From Eisenbergiella porci (GTDB taxonomy: Bacteria; Bacillota; Clostridia; Lachnospirales; Lachnospiraceae), in NCBI RefSeq assembly GCF_009696275.1, contig NZ_VUMI01000016.1, positions 1 to 64,000 of the forward strand: DNA of 64,000 nt. The letters run 5' to 3'. The notes under the pieces are model-generated. The model worked only from the letters and a program-made list of their open reading frames with translations, was not told the DNA's origin and searched no databases. Made by a program: the position numbers and the translations under genes. Of the stretch, positions 35,023 to 43,795 are shown piece after piece (the first letter of the stretch is position 1; the number at the start of each line of letters is the position of its first letter).

Positions 35023-36030
35023 TTAATTAATTACATTTAAAAGCTCTGTCATCTCCGTATAGAGAACAGCCCTGTCCGAAGAATGTAGAATTACGGAAAT
35101 ATAAGGATTCCCTGAGGTGTCCTTGGAGAGAAGGATCAGGCAGTTTCCGGCCGCGCTGGTCGTTCCCGTCTTTCCTCCGATAACAGTGACCTGCTCCGGC
35201 GCTTTGTAAGTCCCTTTCAGGTACTGATTGGTTGTCGTAAAGGAAAAGGTTTTGGACTTGCCGTCCTTGTCCATAAAAACCGTTTCATAACTGGTCATAT
35301 GAATGATTTCGTTTATCAGGTCATTCTTTAATGCTTCATTAAATATCAGATACAAATCATATGCCGTAACATAATGATTGTCCTCAGTCAGTCCGTGAGG
35401 ATTCACAAAATGGCTGTTTGTCGCTCCGATTGCCAGTGCTTCCTGGTTCATCAGCTCCGCAAAGCCGTCCAGGCTCCCTCCGATATGAACAGCAATGGCT
35501 GCTGCGGCATCGTTGGCGGAATGGATGAGCAGGGCATGCAGCGCCTGGTTCAGGGTCAGCTGATCTCCCGTCTTCAAGCCACAAAGGGCAGCGCCAGATT
35601 CCGTAATGGCCGCTTCATCGGTTACCGTGATTAAATCGTCCGGATTGCCGTACTTAAGCGCAACCAGCGCAGTCATAATTTTGGTCAGGCTGGCCGGCTG
35701 GAGCCTTTCGTGAATATTCTTGGCATACATGACTTTATTGCTGTTAAGATCAAAAAGTCCGGCTGACGTGGCTTCCGTCATGTCAACAGCCTGGTTGTCG
35801 GTTCCCACATCACTGTTCACCACACAGAGGTTCTCTGCAAAGGAAGAAGCAACAACGCTGGATACTTCATTTACAACCCGATAGCTGGATACCTCATAAT
35901 TGGGGTTATAGGCAAAGGGTATTTCCTTATTGCCGCAGCCGCCAAGCGTCCCGGCGGACACTGAAAACAGCAAACAGACACAGGCTGCCCTGGCAAGGAA
36001 TTTCTTCTTCAGATTACTTGTACATTTCAC
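35023..36030 (-). CDS. D-alanyl-D-alanine carboxypeptidase, lipoprotein (S11 family)
   Basis: A penicillin-binding carboxypeptidase of about 335 residues that trims the terminal D-Ala from peptidoglycan stem peptides. The three catalytic motifs are SLTK (with the nucleophile Ser), SAND and KTGT. The N-terminus has a signal with lipobox-like LGGC, so the protein is probably lipid-anchored rather than held by the C-terminal helix seen in DacA. GTG 36030 is my choice. It overlaps the end of mgsA by 17 bases. A TTG at 36054 is the alternative. It closes the rodA-mgsA-dac run. Confidence 0.88.
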   Translation of the reverse strand: MKCTSNLKKKFLARAACVCLLFSVSAGTLGGCGNKEIPFAYNPNYEVSSYRVVNEVSSVVASSFAENLCVVNSDVGTDNQAVDMTEATSAGLFDLNSNKVMYAKNIHERLQPASLTKIMTALVALKYGNPDDLITVTDEAAITESGAALCGLKTGDQLTLNQALHALLIHSANDAAAAIAVHIGGSLDGFAELMNQEALAIGATNSHFVNPHGLTEDNHYVTAYDLYLIFNEALKNDLINEIIHMTSYETVFMDKDGKSKTFSFTTTNQYLKGTYKAPEQVTVIGGKTGTTSAAGNCLILLSKDTSGNPYISVILHSSDRAVLYTEMTELLNVIN

Positions 36031-36409
36031 GCCATTCCAAATCCCCTCTGTCAAGTGATTTGATTAACAGTTCTGCAGTTGCAAGATTGGTAGCAAGCGG
36101 AATATTATGGATATCACACAAGCGCACCACATTATTGACATCCGGTTCATGGGACTTGGGTGTCAGCGGATCCCGGAGGAAAATTACAAGATCGATTTCA
36201 TTGTGTTCAATCTGTGCCCCTATCTGCTGTTCGCCTCCCAAATGCCCGGCAAGAAACTTGTGGACGTTCAGATTGGTCACTTCTTCAATCAGCCTTCCTG
36301 TCGTACCCGTAGCAAAAAGCTCGTTTTTAGTCAAAATTCCTCTGTAAGCAATGCAGAAGTTCTGCATAAGCTTTTTCTTTGCGTCATGCGCAATCAATGC
36401 AATATTCAT
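36014..36409 (-). CDS. mgsA: methylglyoxal synthase
   Basis: A 131-residue cytoplasmic enzyme that converts dihydroxyacetone phosphate to methylglyoxal and phosphate, a bypass used under phosphate limitation or sugar-phosphate stress. Family motifs are [20 protein letters not shown] (phosphate binding), [21 protein letters not shown] with the catalytic Asp, and HEPDV. Length is normal. It sits between rodA and the carboxypeptidase gene, 17 bases after rodA, so it is transcribed with cell-shape genes, a placement seen in several Clostridia. Confidence 0.95.
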   Translation of the reverse strand: MNIALIAHDAKKKLMQNFCIAYRGILTKNELFATGTTGRLIEEVTNLNVHKFLAGHLGGEQQIGAQIEHNEIDLVIFLRDPLTPKSHEPDVNNVVRLCDIHNIPLATNLATAELLIKSLDRGDLEWREMYK

Positions 36410-36426
36410 AGCAACCTTCTCCTATA

Positions 36427-37539
36427 CTAGTATAAATTTTTTCTCTGTAATCGAACGTTCAGTACGAATCCCATTCCTATAAACAGACTCAGCAGAGACG
36501 TCATACCGTTGCTGACAAAGGGAAGCGGAATTCCTGTATTCGGCATAATCATTGTGGTTACCGCGATATTCATAAAGCTCTGGAAGCCTATCACCGCGGC
36601 CATACCGGAAGCAATTATCATTCCGGAGGTGTCCTTGGCTGTTCTGGCAATGGAAATGCATTCCAATGCGATAAGCATGAGCAGTACAATCACAATACAG
36701 GCGCCCACGAACCCCATCTCTTCCCCGATTACGGCAAAAATAAAGTCTGTCTCAGGTTCTGAAATGAAATTGCCGTTCTTTACTGACGCTATTACATTGT
36801 TATTCAGGCCTTTCCCCCATAATTGGCCCGAACCTATAGCCATCACCGAATTGAGCTGCTGATAGGCCTCGGCATCCGCATATTTCTCCGGATTCAGCCA
36901 TGCCAGGATACGGGTCAGCTGATAATTCTCAATCAGCTGCTGTCCGGGCTGCATCACCAGATAAAAAGCGATCGCCAGAGACGGCACAACCACAGCTAAA
37001 ACTCCTCCTATTATTTTGTAATTAAGGCCGCCCACAAACATCAGTACGCAGAAAATAATGCAGTACAGAATTGTCGTGGACAGGTTAGGCTCTTTGTATA
37101 CAAGAATAATAGCCGGCAGCATCAACACCACACACAAGAGAAGTATTTTAAATGTATTAAACTTCTCCTTATATTTCATAATAAACTGTGCATAGAATAA
37201 AATCAATAAAATTTTTGCAATTTCTGACGGTTGGAACTGAAACAGATGCGGAATATCGATCCACCGCCTGGCGCCGTTCACCTTTTCTCCCCATATCAAA
37301 ACCGCAACCAGTATACTTATGGAAAAAATATAATAGAACCAGTATAGCCGAAGCAGCTGGGAATAGTCAATCAATGAAATGAATATCATGAGGACAATTC
37401 CCATCGCCACACCGGCAATCTGCTTGCTCTGCAGAGATTCCTTAGCGCTTCCCACAGCCATAATACCGATTATGGATATGGCAAGCACCAGCAGAATCAG
37501 TTTAAAGTCGTAATTTCTTAGTTTGTATCTTTTCAGCAT
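36427..37539 (-). CDS. rodA: RodA/FtsW/SpoVE family glycosyltransferase
   Basis: A 370-residue SEDS-family peptidoglycan polymerase with about ten membrane helices. Typical residues are GAKRWIDI-like NGARRWIDIPHLFQFQPSE in the large loop, YKEPNLSTT, and the C-terminal NTGIPLPFVSNGMTS. The start is ATG 37539, behind CCGGAGGAAAG. It acts with the class B PBP2 encoded 2 kb upstream in the same cluster to build lateral wall. The min genes lie between the two. The choice of RodA over FtsW follows from this neighbourhood. Confidence 0.92.
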   Translation of the reverse strand: MLKRYKLRNYDFKLILLVLAISIIGIMAVGSAKESLQSKQIAGVAMGIVLMIFISLIDYSQLLRLYWFYYIFSISILVAVLIWGEKVNGARRWIDIPHLFQFQPSEIAKILLILFYAQFIMKYKEKFNTFKILLLCVVLMLPAIILVYKEPNLSTTILYCIIFCVLMFVGGLNYKIIGGVLAVVVPSLAIAFYLVMQPGQQLIENYQLTRILAWLNPEKYADAEAYQQLNSVMAIGSGQLWGKGLNNNVIASVKNGNFISEPETDFIFAVIGEEMGFVGACIVIVLLMLIALECISIARTAKDTSGMIIASGMAAVIGFQSFMNIAVTTMIMPNTGIPLPFVSNGMTSLLSLFIGMGFVLNVRLQRKNLY

Positions 37540-37591
37540 TCTTTCCTCCGGTCCGCCGCACCGGAAATGTACGGCAGACAGTGTATCCGAG

Positions 37592-37855
37592 CTAGTTATG
37601 GAGATCCAGGATTGGAATGTCCGCATACAGGGTCGGGTTTTTGCCTCTGCCCCGGATGGTGGATTTACTGATTTGGATTTCCATATTGTTTGTGTCTATT
37701 TTCATGTACTTGGAAATAACCTTGGCGATATCCTGTTTAATCATATCCAGCATTTCAGGCGAACAGCCGGCCCGGTCTGAGATAAGAAGGATTTTAAGCC
37801 TGTCCTTTGCAATTTCCCTGGAACTCTTCTTTTTGAATAAATTAGGTAATCTCAT
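37592..37855 (-). CDS. minE: cell division topological specificity factor MinE
   Basis: An 87-residue protein that releases MinD from the membrane and drives Min oscillation. The N-terminal membrane-targeting start (MRLPNLFKKKSS) is followed by the MinD-contact helix AKDRLKILLISDRAG. The C-terminal dimerisation part has DIAKVISKYMKID. Its start overlaps the end of minD by 4 bases (ATGA), so the two are translationally coupled. MinE is not universal in Gram-positives, many of which use DivIVA/MinJ, so this organism has the MinCDE version. Confidence 0.94.
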   Translation of the reverse strand: MRLPNLFKKKSSREIAKDRLKILLISDRAGCSPEMLDMIKQDIAKVISKYMKIDTNNMEIQISKSTIRGRGKNPTLYADIPILDLHN

Positions 37856-38661
37856 GATATCCGCCCCTCCTGACTCTTATGAAATATTCCGGTAAACCTT
37901 GCCCACAAGGAGACCGGATGTTCCAGATCCAGGAATGGCACTTCCTTTCCCAGGACTCTGAGGCAGATATTCTGATAGGCTTGTCCTGCCAGCGTGTTGT
38001 TCCCTACAAGCGGTTCGCCCTGGTTGGTGGCAATAACCACATTTTCATCGTCCGGCACAATACCAATAAGTGGAATGGAGAGTATGTCAACCACGTCATC
38101 AGGCGTCATCATATCTCCTCTTCTCACCATATCAAAGCGCATACGGTTGATGACCAGGTCGATTTTTGAAAATTCATGGGCTTCCAGCAGGCCGACGATG
38201 CGATCCGCATCGCGGATGGCGGAAACCTCCGGCGTAGTGACAACAAGCGCATGGTCCGCGCCGGCTATGGCATTCTTAAAGCCCTGTTCAATGCCTGCCG
38301 GACAGTCAAGAATGATGTAATCAAACTGGCTTTTCAGATGCTCAATCAGTTTGATCATCTGGCTTTCATTGACGGATGTTTTGTCCCTGGTCTGGGCGGA
38401 AGGAAGCAGATACAGGCTGCTGTAGCGCTTGTCCTTGATTAATGCCTGCTTTACACGGCAGTTGCCTTCAACCACATCCACCAGATTGTATACGATCCGG
38501 TTTTCCAGCCCCATGACCACATCCAGATTCCGAAGACCTATATCGGTATCTATCAGAACGACTTTTTTGCCCATGGCAGCCAGGCCGGTCCCTACGTTTG
38601 CGGACGTGGTCGTTTTGCCCACACCGCCTTTTCCTGACGTAACAACAATTACTTCACTCAT
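37852..38661 (-). CDS. minD: septum site-determining ATPase MinD
   Basis: A 269-residue deviant-Walker-A ATPase that binds membrane and carries MinC. The loop VTSGKGGVGKTTTSANV has the signature Lys. DTDIGLRNLDVVMG, DYIILDCPAG and VTTPEVSAIRDADRIVG are standard MinD motifs. The C-terminal region keeps the family fold, but its last residues (FTGIFHKSQEGRIS) form a weaker-looking amphipathic tail. It is downstream of minC by 46 bases. Confidence 0.95.
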   Translation of the reverse strand: MSEVIVVTSGKGGVGKTTTSANVGTGLAAMGKKVVLIDTDIGLRNLDVVMGLENRIVYNLVDVVEGNCRVKQALIKDKRYSSLYLLPSAQTRDKTSVNESQMIKLIEHLKSQFDYIILDCPAGIEQGFKNAIAGADHALVVTTPEVSAIRDADRIVGLLEAHEFSKIDLVINRMRFDMVRRGDMMTPDDVVDILSIPLIGIVPDDENVVIATNQGEPLVGNNTLAGQAYQNICLRVLGKEVPFLDLEHPVSLWARFTGIFHKSQEGRIS

Positions 38662-38707
38662 GCAAATACCTCCGGTGAGAAATATTTGTCCCCTGAGCGT
38701 CCCTTTT

Positions 38708-39412
38708 TCAGCGGGCGTTCAGTAATTCATTCGTAATTGGTTTCAGGATTATGCTGTTATTTTCCACATAAGCCATCTGCGGCTGTATTCCTCCGGGATT
38801 CCCGTCTGTCCGTTCCTCCCTTTTGGACCCGAAGGCCCATTTACTTTTTTCATTGGTAATATATTTGAAATCCCCGATTTTAATTTTTTGCGGGGCCATT
38901 TCAAGCGCTGCCACATAATGCTCCGATCGTCCGCTGCCGCCCGCATAGGCATTGCCGCGCAGGCTTCCCAGTACGACGATGTCTCCGGCCGAAATCACGC
39001 TGGATCCCGGATTGACATCTCCCAGAACTATTATGCTTGATTCGGTTTCCAGAATCTGTCCCTTCCTCAGGGTTCCCCGGTAGAACTGCCCGGCAGATTC
39101 CTCCTGCGCCTTCTTTCTTCCGACGCACTCCAGGGCCCTGGCATAAAACCTCTCGGTTTCTTCATCCCTGCCTACAATGCAGGTGATGTTCAGGCTGGAA
39201 TTGTCCATAATGGCTTCCACCAGCCTGGTTTCCTCTTCCAGAGTCAGGCTGCGTCCCACAAAGGATACCGCCACGGCGGCATCCTTGAAGAAGCGCTCCG
39301 ATTCCTTAAATTTTGCCGCCACCTCTTCCAGCAGCTCTTCGAATTCTATTTCTTTGTCCAGATACAGGATAAGCCCGTTCTGAAAGCTTTTAACAATTAC
39401 GGCATTTTTCAT
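38708..39412 (-). CDS. minC: septum site-determining protein MinC
   Basis: A 234-residue FtsZ-assembly inhibitor. The N-terminal FtsZ-interacting domain spans residues 1-100 and a linker follows. The C-terminal right-handed beta-helix is recognisable from residue about 115: YRGTLRKGQILETESSIIVLGDVNPGS, then IVVLGSLRGNAYAG. The helix binds MinD. It begins 97 bases after the end of the PBP2 gene; that gap carries a pair of direct repeats. The order minC-minD-minE matches other Clostridia. Confidence 0.93.
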   Translation of the reverse strand: MKNAVIVKSFQNGLILYLDKEIEFEELLEEVAAKFKESERFFKDAAVAVSFVGRSLTLEEETRLVEAIMDNSSLNITCIVGRDEETERFYARALECVGRKKAQEESAGQFYRGTLRKGQILETESSIIVLGDVNPGSSVISAGDIVVLGSLRGNAYAGGSGRSEHYVAALEMAPQKIKIGDFKYITNEKSKWAFGSKREERTDGNPGGIQPQMAYVENNSIILKPITNELLNAR

Positions 39413-39418
39413 CGCTTA

Positions 39419-39500
39419 CTCCCGTCTGTGTGCCCTTGCACACCTTTGCTTAAGGGAATTGAAAACTTCAATCCTGCTCCCGTCAGTGTGTTCCGGCACG
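39419..39500. repeat. pair of 25-bp direct repeats between PBP2 and minC
   Basis: Two similar blocks start with ctcccgtctgtgtg (39419) and ctcccgtcagtgtg (39476). Each continues into a short hairpin-forming stretch; the first is GTGTG-cccttg-CACAC. They fill the only sizeable gap in the mre-min run. They may mark an mRNA processing or attenuation site, or be remnants of a small repeat. Confidence 0.6.
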
Positions 39501-39509
39501 CATCGGTTA

Positions 39510-42392
39510 TCAGTCTCCTGCAGAGGTAACCGCCTCAAGATGGTTTGCGGTGCCGCTGATAATTTCTTCTTCCTTTTCCGGGTTAAAGTAGTACTGCATT
39601 ACCTTACAGGAAATCTGCGCCGCATAATCGGAGGAATAACCGTTTCCGATTCTGGTGGCGAGGGCGATTTCCGGTTTGTCAAAGGGCGCATAGCCCACGA
39701 ATAAGGCATGCGGCGGCCGTGTCTTGCTTTCCTCAGCCGTACCTGTCTTACCGGCGGCAATGATGCCTGAATCAACAAAATACTTTTTGGCCTCCACCAC
39801 ACCGCGCATACCGCGGTGAATGGCATCCCAGTAGGAGGTCGGCATTTCTATGGTATTGCGTACTTCCGGTGAAAAGTCTTTCAGCAGGTTTCCGCTTCGA
39901 TCCGTTACTTTATCAAGCAGGCTCAGGTTATAACAGGTACCGCTGTTGGCAACTGTCGCCACATATCTGGCAAGCCCTACGGTAGTGTAGTTATGCTCGC
40001 CCTGCCCGATAGCGGACTGGGAAGGGTTGACAAGGGAAAACTGGGGTGCGGATTCTTCAATTTCGATGCCGGATTTTTCCGTCAACCCGTAAAGATCCGC
40101 ATACTCACGCATCCGTTCATTCGCCAGATTGAAGTCTGTACCGCTCTCCGGATCTCCTGACTGGCCAAAACGGTAGCCCATTTCATAGAAGAAATAGTTG
40201 CAGGAATGCGTGATTGCCTCGGTTACGTTCAGATTGCCGTGGCCGGATCTGTTCCAGCATCTCATGACAATATCAGAGTACCGTGTAAAGGTTCCCACAC
40301 AGTCTACCGTGCTGGACAGATTGATGATACCATCCATAAGCGCGGCGGAAGCAACCACCATTTTATAGGTAGACCCTGGCGCCGAGCGCATCTGCGTCGC
40401 ATAGTCCCACAAAGGCAGGGACAAATCATTCTGAAGCGACGCATAATACTCCGCATCAATGCCGTTTGCCAGCTTATTATTATCATAGCTGGGATAGCTG
40501 ACAAGCGCCAGCACCTCGCCGGTATTGGGATCCACCACAACGCAGGAGCCTGAAAAAGGATCAAGCGCCAGCTGTGCAGGCGTAATCTGCAGGTTTTCAA
40601 TTAGCTTCCGCATAAACTGATATGCGGAAACACTGCCATTTTCCAGGGCCGCGCGCTGTTCCTCAGAAACAGAAACAATCTGCTGCTCAATCAGTACCAG
40701 GCATACCTGTTTCCCGCTGATTGAATTATCCCGGATCATATATTTATACAATTTTTTATAAAAGGATGTCTTTTCCAGCTCCTGGCTGATATATTCCGCC
40801 AGGCGGTCGAAAACCTCAGAAGAATCCGCATACTGCATATCCATATCCAGACGGCTCACGTCCACCCAGTTCTGGGCAATGGCATATTCCAGGAATTCAC
40901 TCAGGGAAATCGTTTCCTCTTCCGTCCATGTCCTGTAAACCTCATCGGAAGTATCCACCTTCAGAACCCTGGTATCATTAATAAGAAGATTGGTTACGAT
41001 ATAGCTTTCATAGCTCTGATACTCTTCCTTCAGCTGATTATAAGGAGTCCTGTCCTGATACAGTTCCTGTGTCAGCCAGTTCCATACCTTTTCCTTCTTC
41101 TGGCGGAAGGCCTCATAGACCGCTTTTTCGTTTTCCTCTGCCTGAGGAGAGGCCAGATGGTCCAGATTGATTACATTGTTATTGAACAGTGCAAAATATA
41201 CATCATCTATCGGAATCCTTATACCGGAGGTCTTTGCATTGGGCGCCAGATTGAATTCCTTGATATTTTCAATTTTTTCAAGAAGCAGGCCGGCAATGCT
41301 CTGCTCCAGGATATTATATATAGCCTCCTGGAGATCGGCATCCAGGGAGAGATAAACATCATTTCCGGCGACAGGCTCCACCCGTCCCTCCGAATCAATT
41401 TCCTTGCCAAGGTTATCCACGTAAATGGTTTCCCGGCCCTTCTCACCCTGCAGATAGGTTTCCATCACCTTTTCAATTCCGGATTTCCCTACGGTATCAT
41501 TCATTTCATACCGTCCCTCATCATCCCCGCCCTGACTCGTTTCTTCATTCAGGCTCTTAAGCTCCTCTGAGGAAATCTTTCCGGTATAGCCGATTATATG
41601 GGAAAAATAGGTGCCGTCCACATACCGTCTTATGGTATCCTCCGCAATATCAATCCCCAGCAGCGCATCATTGTTCTCCTTGACCGCCGCTACCGTTTTC
41701 TCGCTCACATCCGTGGCAATGGTTGTGGGTATGTATTTCTGGAAGCTGTTGGCACTCATGGCATAGCGGATAATGACAAGCTTCAATACCTCTTCCTTCG
41801 TATAGCCTTTTCCGGGTACAAAGGTAGTTCTGTCATCCGGATCCGTCCGTTCGCCGATACCATAATTGGTGGCCATAAAATCTATCACATCCTGAGGCGT
41901 GGCATTTTTTTCCTTTTCCTTCAGGCTGTCAATGGAAGCATGTCCGTAAATATCCGCCAGGAAACGAAGCAGCTTCGTATCCGACACGCTGAAGGCATAC
42001 TCCCCGTTTTTATCTAAAAAAATGTTAAAATCACTGATAACGCTGTCCCCGTTGCCTTCAATAATGTGGATGGTTTCCAGCAGCGTGGCATTCAGATTTT
42101 TGTTTTTGTTCTTATCTGATTCATACACATCCTCTATGGTCACGGAGTAAGCAAGATCATTGTAGGCAAGAAGCTTGCCGTTCCGATCGAAAATCTTACC
42201 CCGGGAGCTGGGAATGGAGCGTTCCTTTTTGATCTTCAGGGAAAATTCGTTCAGGTAATTTTCCCCGTTGACGATCTGCAGGACGAAAACCCTGTGAATC
42301 AGAACGCCGCCCATAAGAAGCACAACAAGAGTCAGTACAATCAGCCTGGAGTTTATAAAGTTAAAAAAGTTGTCTCTGAATCTCTCAAACAA
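39510..42392 (-). CDS. mrdA: penicillin-binding protein 2 (class B transpeptidase)
   Basis: A 960-residue transpeptidase for lateral-wall peptidoglycan. One N-terminal membrane helix (about residues 15-35) is followed by the pedestal domain with RGKIFDRNGKLLAYN. A large insert covers about residues 380-600. The catalytic domain has SxxK as SAPGSTYKM, SxN as THSCNYFFYEM and KTG as AGKTGTAEES. This is unusually long compared with the ~650-700 residues of typical PBP2 proteins, because of the helical insert between pedestal and catalytic parts. It abuts mreD directly and partners RodA. Confidence 0.93.
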   Translation of the reverse strand: MFERFRDNFFNFINSRLIVLTLVVLLMGGVLIHRVFVLQIVNGENYLNEFSLKIKKERSIPSSRGKIFDRNGKLLAYNDLAYSVTIEDVYESDKNKNKNLNATLLETIHIIEGNGDSVISDFNIFLDKNGEYAFSVSDTKLLRFLADIYGHASIDSLKEKEKNATPQDVIDFMATNYGIGERTDPDDRTTFVPGKGYTKEEVLKLVIIRYAMSANSFQKYIPTTIATDVSEKTVAAVKENNDALLGIDIAEDTIRRYVDGTYFSHIIGYTGKISSEELKSLNEETSQGGDDEGRYEMNDTVGKSGIEKVMETYLQGEKGRETIYVDNLGKEIDSEGRVEPVAGNDVYLSLDADLQEAIYNILEQSIAGLLLEKIENIKEFNLAPNAKTSGIRIPIDDVYFALFNNNVINLDHLASPQAEENEKAVYEAFRQKKEKVWNWLTQELYQDRTPYNQLKEEYQSYESYIVTNLLINDTRVLKVDTSDEVYRTWTEEETISLSEFLEYAIAQNWVDVSRLDMDMQYADSSEVFDRLAEYISQELEKTSFYKKLYKYMIRDNSISGKQVCLVLIEQQIVSVSEEQRAALENGSVSAYQFMRKLIENLQITPAQLALDPFSGSCVVVDPNTGEVLALVSYPSYDNNKLANGIDAEYYASLQNDLSLPLWDYATQMRSAPGSTYKMVVASAALMDGIINLSSTVDCVGTFTRYSDIVMRCWNRSGHGNLNVTEAITHSCNYFFYEMGYRFGQSGDPESGTDFNLANERMREYADLYGLTEKSGIEIEESAPQFSLVNPSQSAIGQGEHNYTTVGLARYVATVANSGTCYNLSLLDKVTDRSGNLLKDFSPEVRNTIEMPTSYWDAIHRGMRGVVEAKKYFVDSGIIAAGKTGTAEESKTRPPHALFVGYAPFDKPEIALATRIGNGYSSDYAAQISCKVMQYYFNPEKEEEIISGTANHLEAVTSAGD

Positions 42393-42902
42393 TTATTCCA
42401 TACTCCTTTTTTCCACGGCTTCCAGCCTTTTATGTATCAGCAGAAGCAGCGGATATACCGCAAAGGCTATCACTATCGTATATACGGCTTCCGGCAGTAT
42501 CACATGCAGGAAATAATACCCCAGTTCAAGCCGTCCCCTCAACAGGAACAGCAGACAATAGCATACGAAATTATAGCCGATATCACTTACTAAAATCAGA
42601 ATCAACGGCAGCTTGATATCCTCCGGATAAAACATCCTCTGGAAGGTGCCGTTGACGTAGCCGGTCAGCATATAAAGCAGCGCATAAAGGCCTATTACAT
42701 TCCCGCTGAAAATGTCTGCAAGAAGGCCGCAGAAAAAGCCAATCAGCACTCCGTTTTTTTCACCGTTCATAAAACCGTAGGCCGCTACCAGTATGATAAG
42801 CAGGTTCGGCTTGATACCGCTGAACGCAACGGCAGGCAGCACGCTGGACTGGAGGATAAAGCAGAACAGAATAAGAAAAACGGAGATAATATTTCGTTTC
42901 AA
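42393..42902 (-). CDS. mreD: rod shape-determining protein MreD
   Basis: A 169-residue membrane protein with about five helices, starting at ATG 42902 and ending one base before the PBP2 start. Recognisable features are ILQSSVLPAVAFSGIKPNLLIILVAA near the N-terminus and GFFCGLLADIFSG, the most conserved MreD segment. It links MreC and PBP2/RodA in the elongasome. Sequence conservation of MreD is low, so the call also rests on position between mreC and mrdA. Confidence 0.93.
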   Translation of the reverse strand: MKRNIISVFLILFCFILQSSVLPAVAFSGIKPNLLIILVAAYGFMNGEKNGVLIGFFCGLLADIFSGNVIGLYALLYMLTGYVNGTFQRMFYPEDIKLPLILILVSDIGYNFVCYCLLFLLRGRLELGYYFLHVILPEAVYTIVIAFAVYPLLLLIHKRLEAVEKRSME

Positions 42903-42916
42903 AAGCTTCCTCCTCC

Positions 42917-43795
42917 CTATTCCTTATCCGGAACCGGCTGCTTCAGCTCCATAATCACCAGGACCTCCTGAATGTGCTGGAAATCCACGGCCGGTGTAAT
43001 ATAGCCCCATTTAGTCATATTGTTGGGGGCCGTATTGATGGAGCTGATGAAGCCGATGGGAATTCCTGAAAGATATTTACTGCTTATGTTCGAGGTTACT
43101 ACCTTATCCCCTTCCGATACCTTGTCTTCCTTATCGGAGAGCTGGTCAAAACGGATTACCCCATCCGACATCACCGACTGCAGGTTTCCGGAAACCATCA
43201 GGTTAGCGGAGGTGGAAAGTACGGTTCCATAAATATTGGAATTATCAGCGATAATCGAAAGCACCCTTGCATAATTGGGGCCGACGCTGACAACCCGGCC
43301 CGCCAGGCCGCTGCCTGCGAGCACATTCATGTCCACCTGTATGCCGTCGTCGGAGCCTTTGTCAATCGTAAAAGAATAAAACCAGTTGCTGGAGTCGCTT
43401 GCGATAACTCTCGCTCCCATTTTCTCATAATCCGAGGTTGCCTTATCAATATCATAAAGCTCCCTTAAGCTGGCAAGCTCATATTTATCCTGCTGGAGCT
43501 GGGCGTTTTCCATTGTCAGCTCATCCACCTGCTCCTTCAGTTTCTGGTTTTCCTCCAGCACAGCCTTCAGCTGCCCCATCTCCTCCGCCCGGTCATACAT
43601 ATATCCGCCTACGGAGGCAATGCCCTTCTGAAAGGGTACCACCACATAGCCCGCGGCGGCCCTGAGAGGCCCTTCAAACAGATCTGTTCTGAAAGTGACT
43701 ATCATAAGAATCACACAGACCGCAGATAAAATCATAAGAAGATACTTGCCGGGCAGTGTGAATTTGTTTCTTTTCTTCTTGATTACAGGACTCAT
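42917..43795 (-). CDS. mreC: rod shape-determining protein MreC
   Basis: A 292-residue bitopic protein. A basic start (KKKRNKFTLPGKYLL) and one membrane helix are followed by a coiled coil from about 75 to 110 (ENQKLKEQVDELTMENAQLQ). The C-terminal double beta-barrel has ASDSSNWFYSFTIDKGSDDGIQ and GLAGRVVSVG. MreC activates PBP2. Its start codon overlaps the mreB stop by 4 bases, indicating coupled translation. Confidence 0.94.
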   Translation of the reverse strand: MSPVIKKKRNKFTLPGKYLLMILSAVCVILMIVTFRTDLFEGPLRAAAGYVVVPFQKGIASVGGYMYDRAEEMGQLKAVLEENQKLKEQVDELTMENAQLQQDKYELASLRELYDIDKATSDYEKMGARVIASDSSNWFYSFTIDKGSDDGIQVDMNVLAGSGLAGRVVSVGPNYARVLSIIADNSNIYGTVLSTSANLMVSGNLQSVMSDGVIRFDQLSDKEDKVSEGDKVVTSNISSKYLSGIPIGFISSINTAPNNMTKWGYITPAVDFQHIQEVLVIMELKQPVPDKE

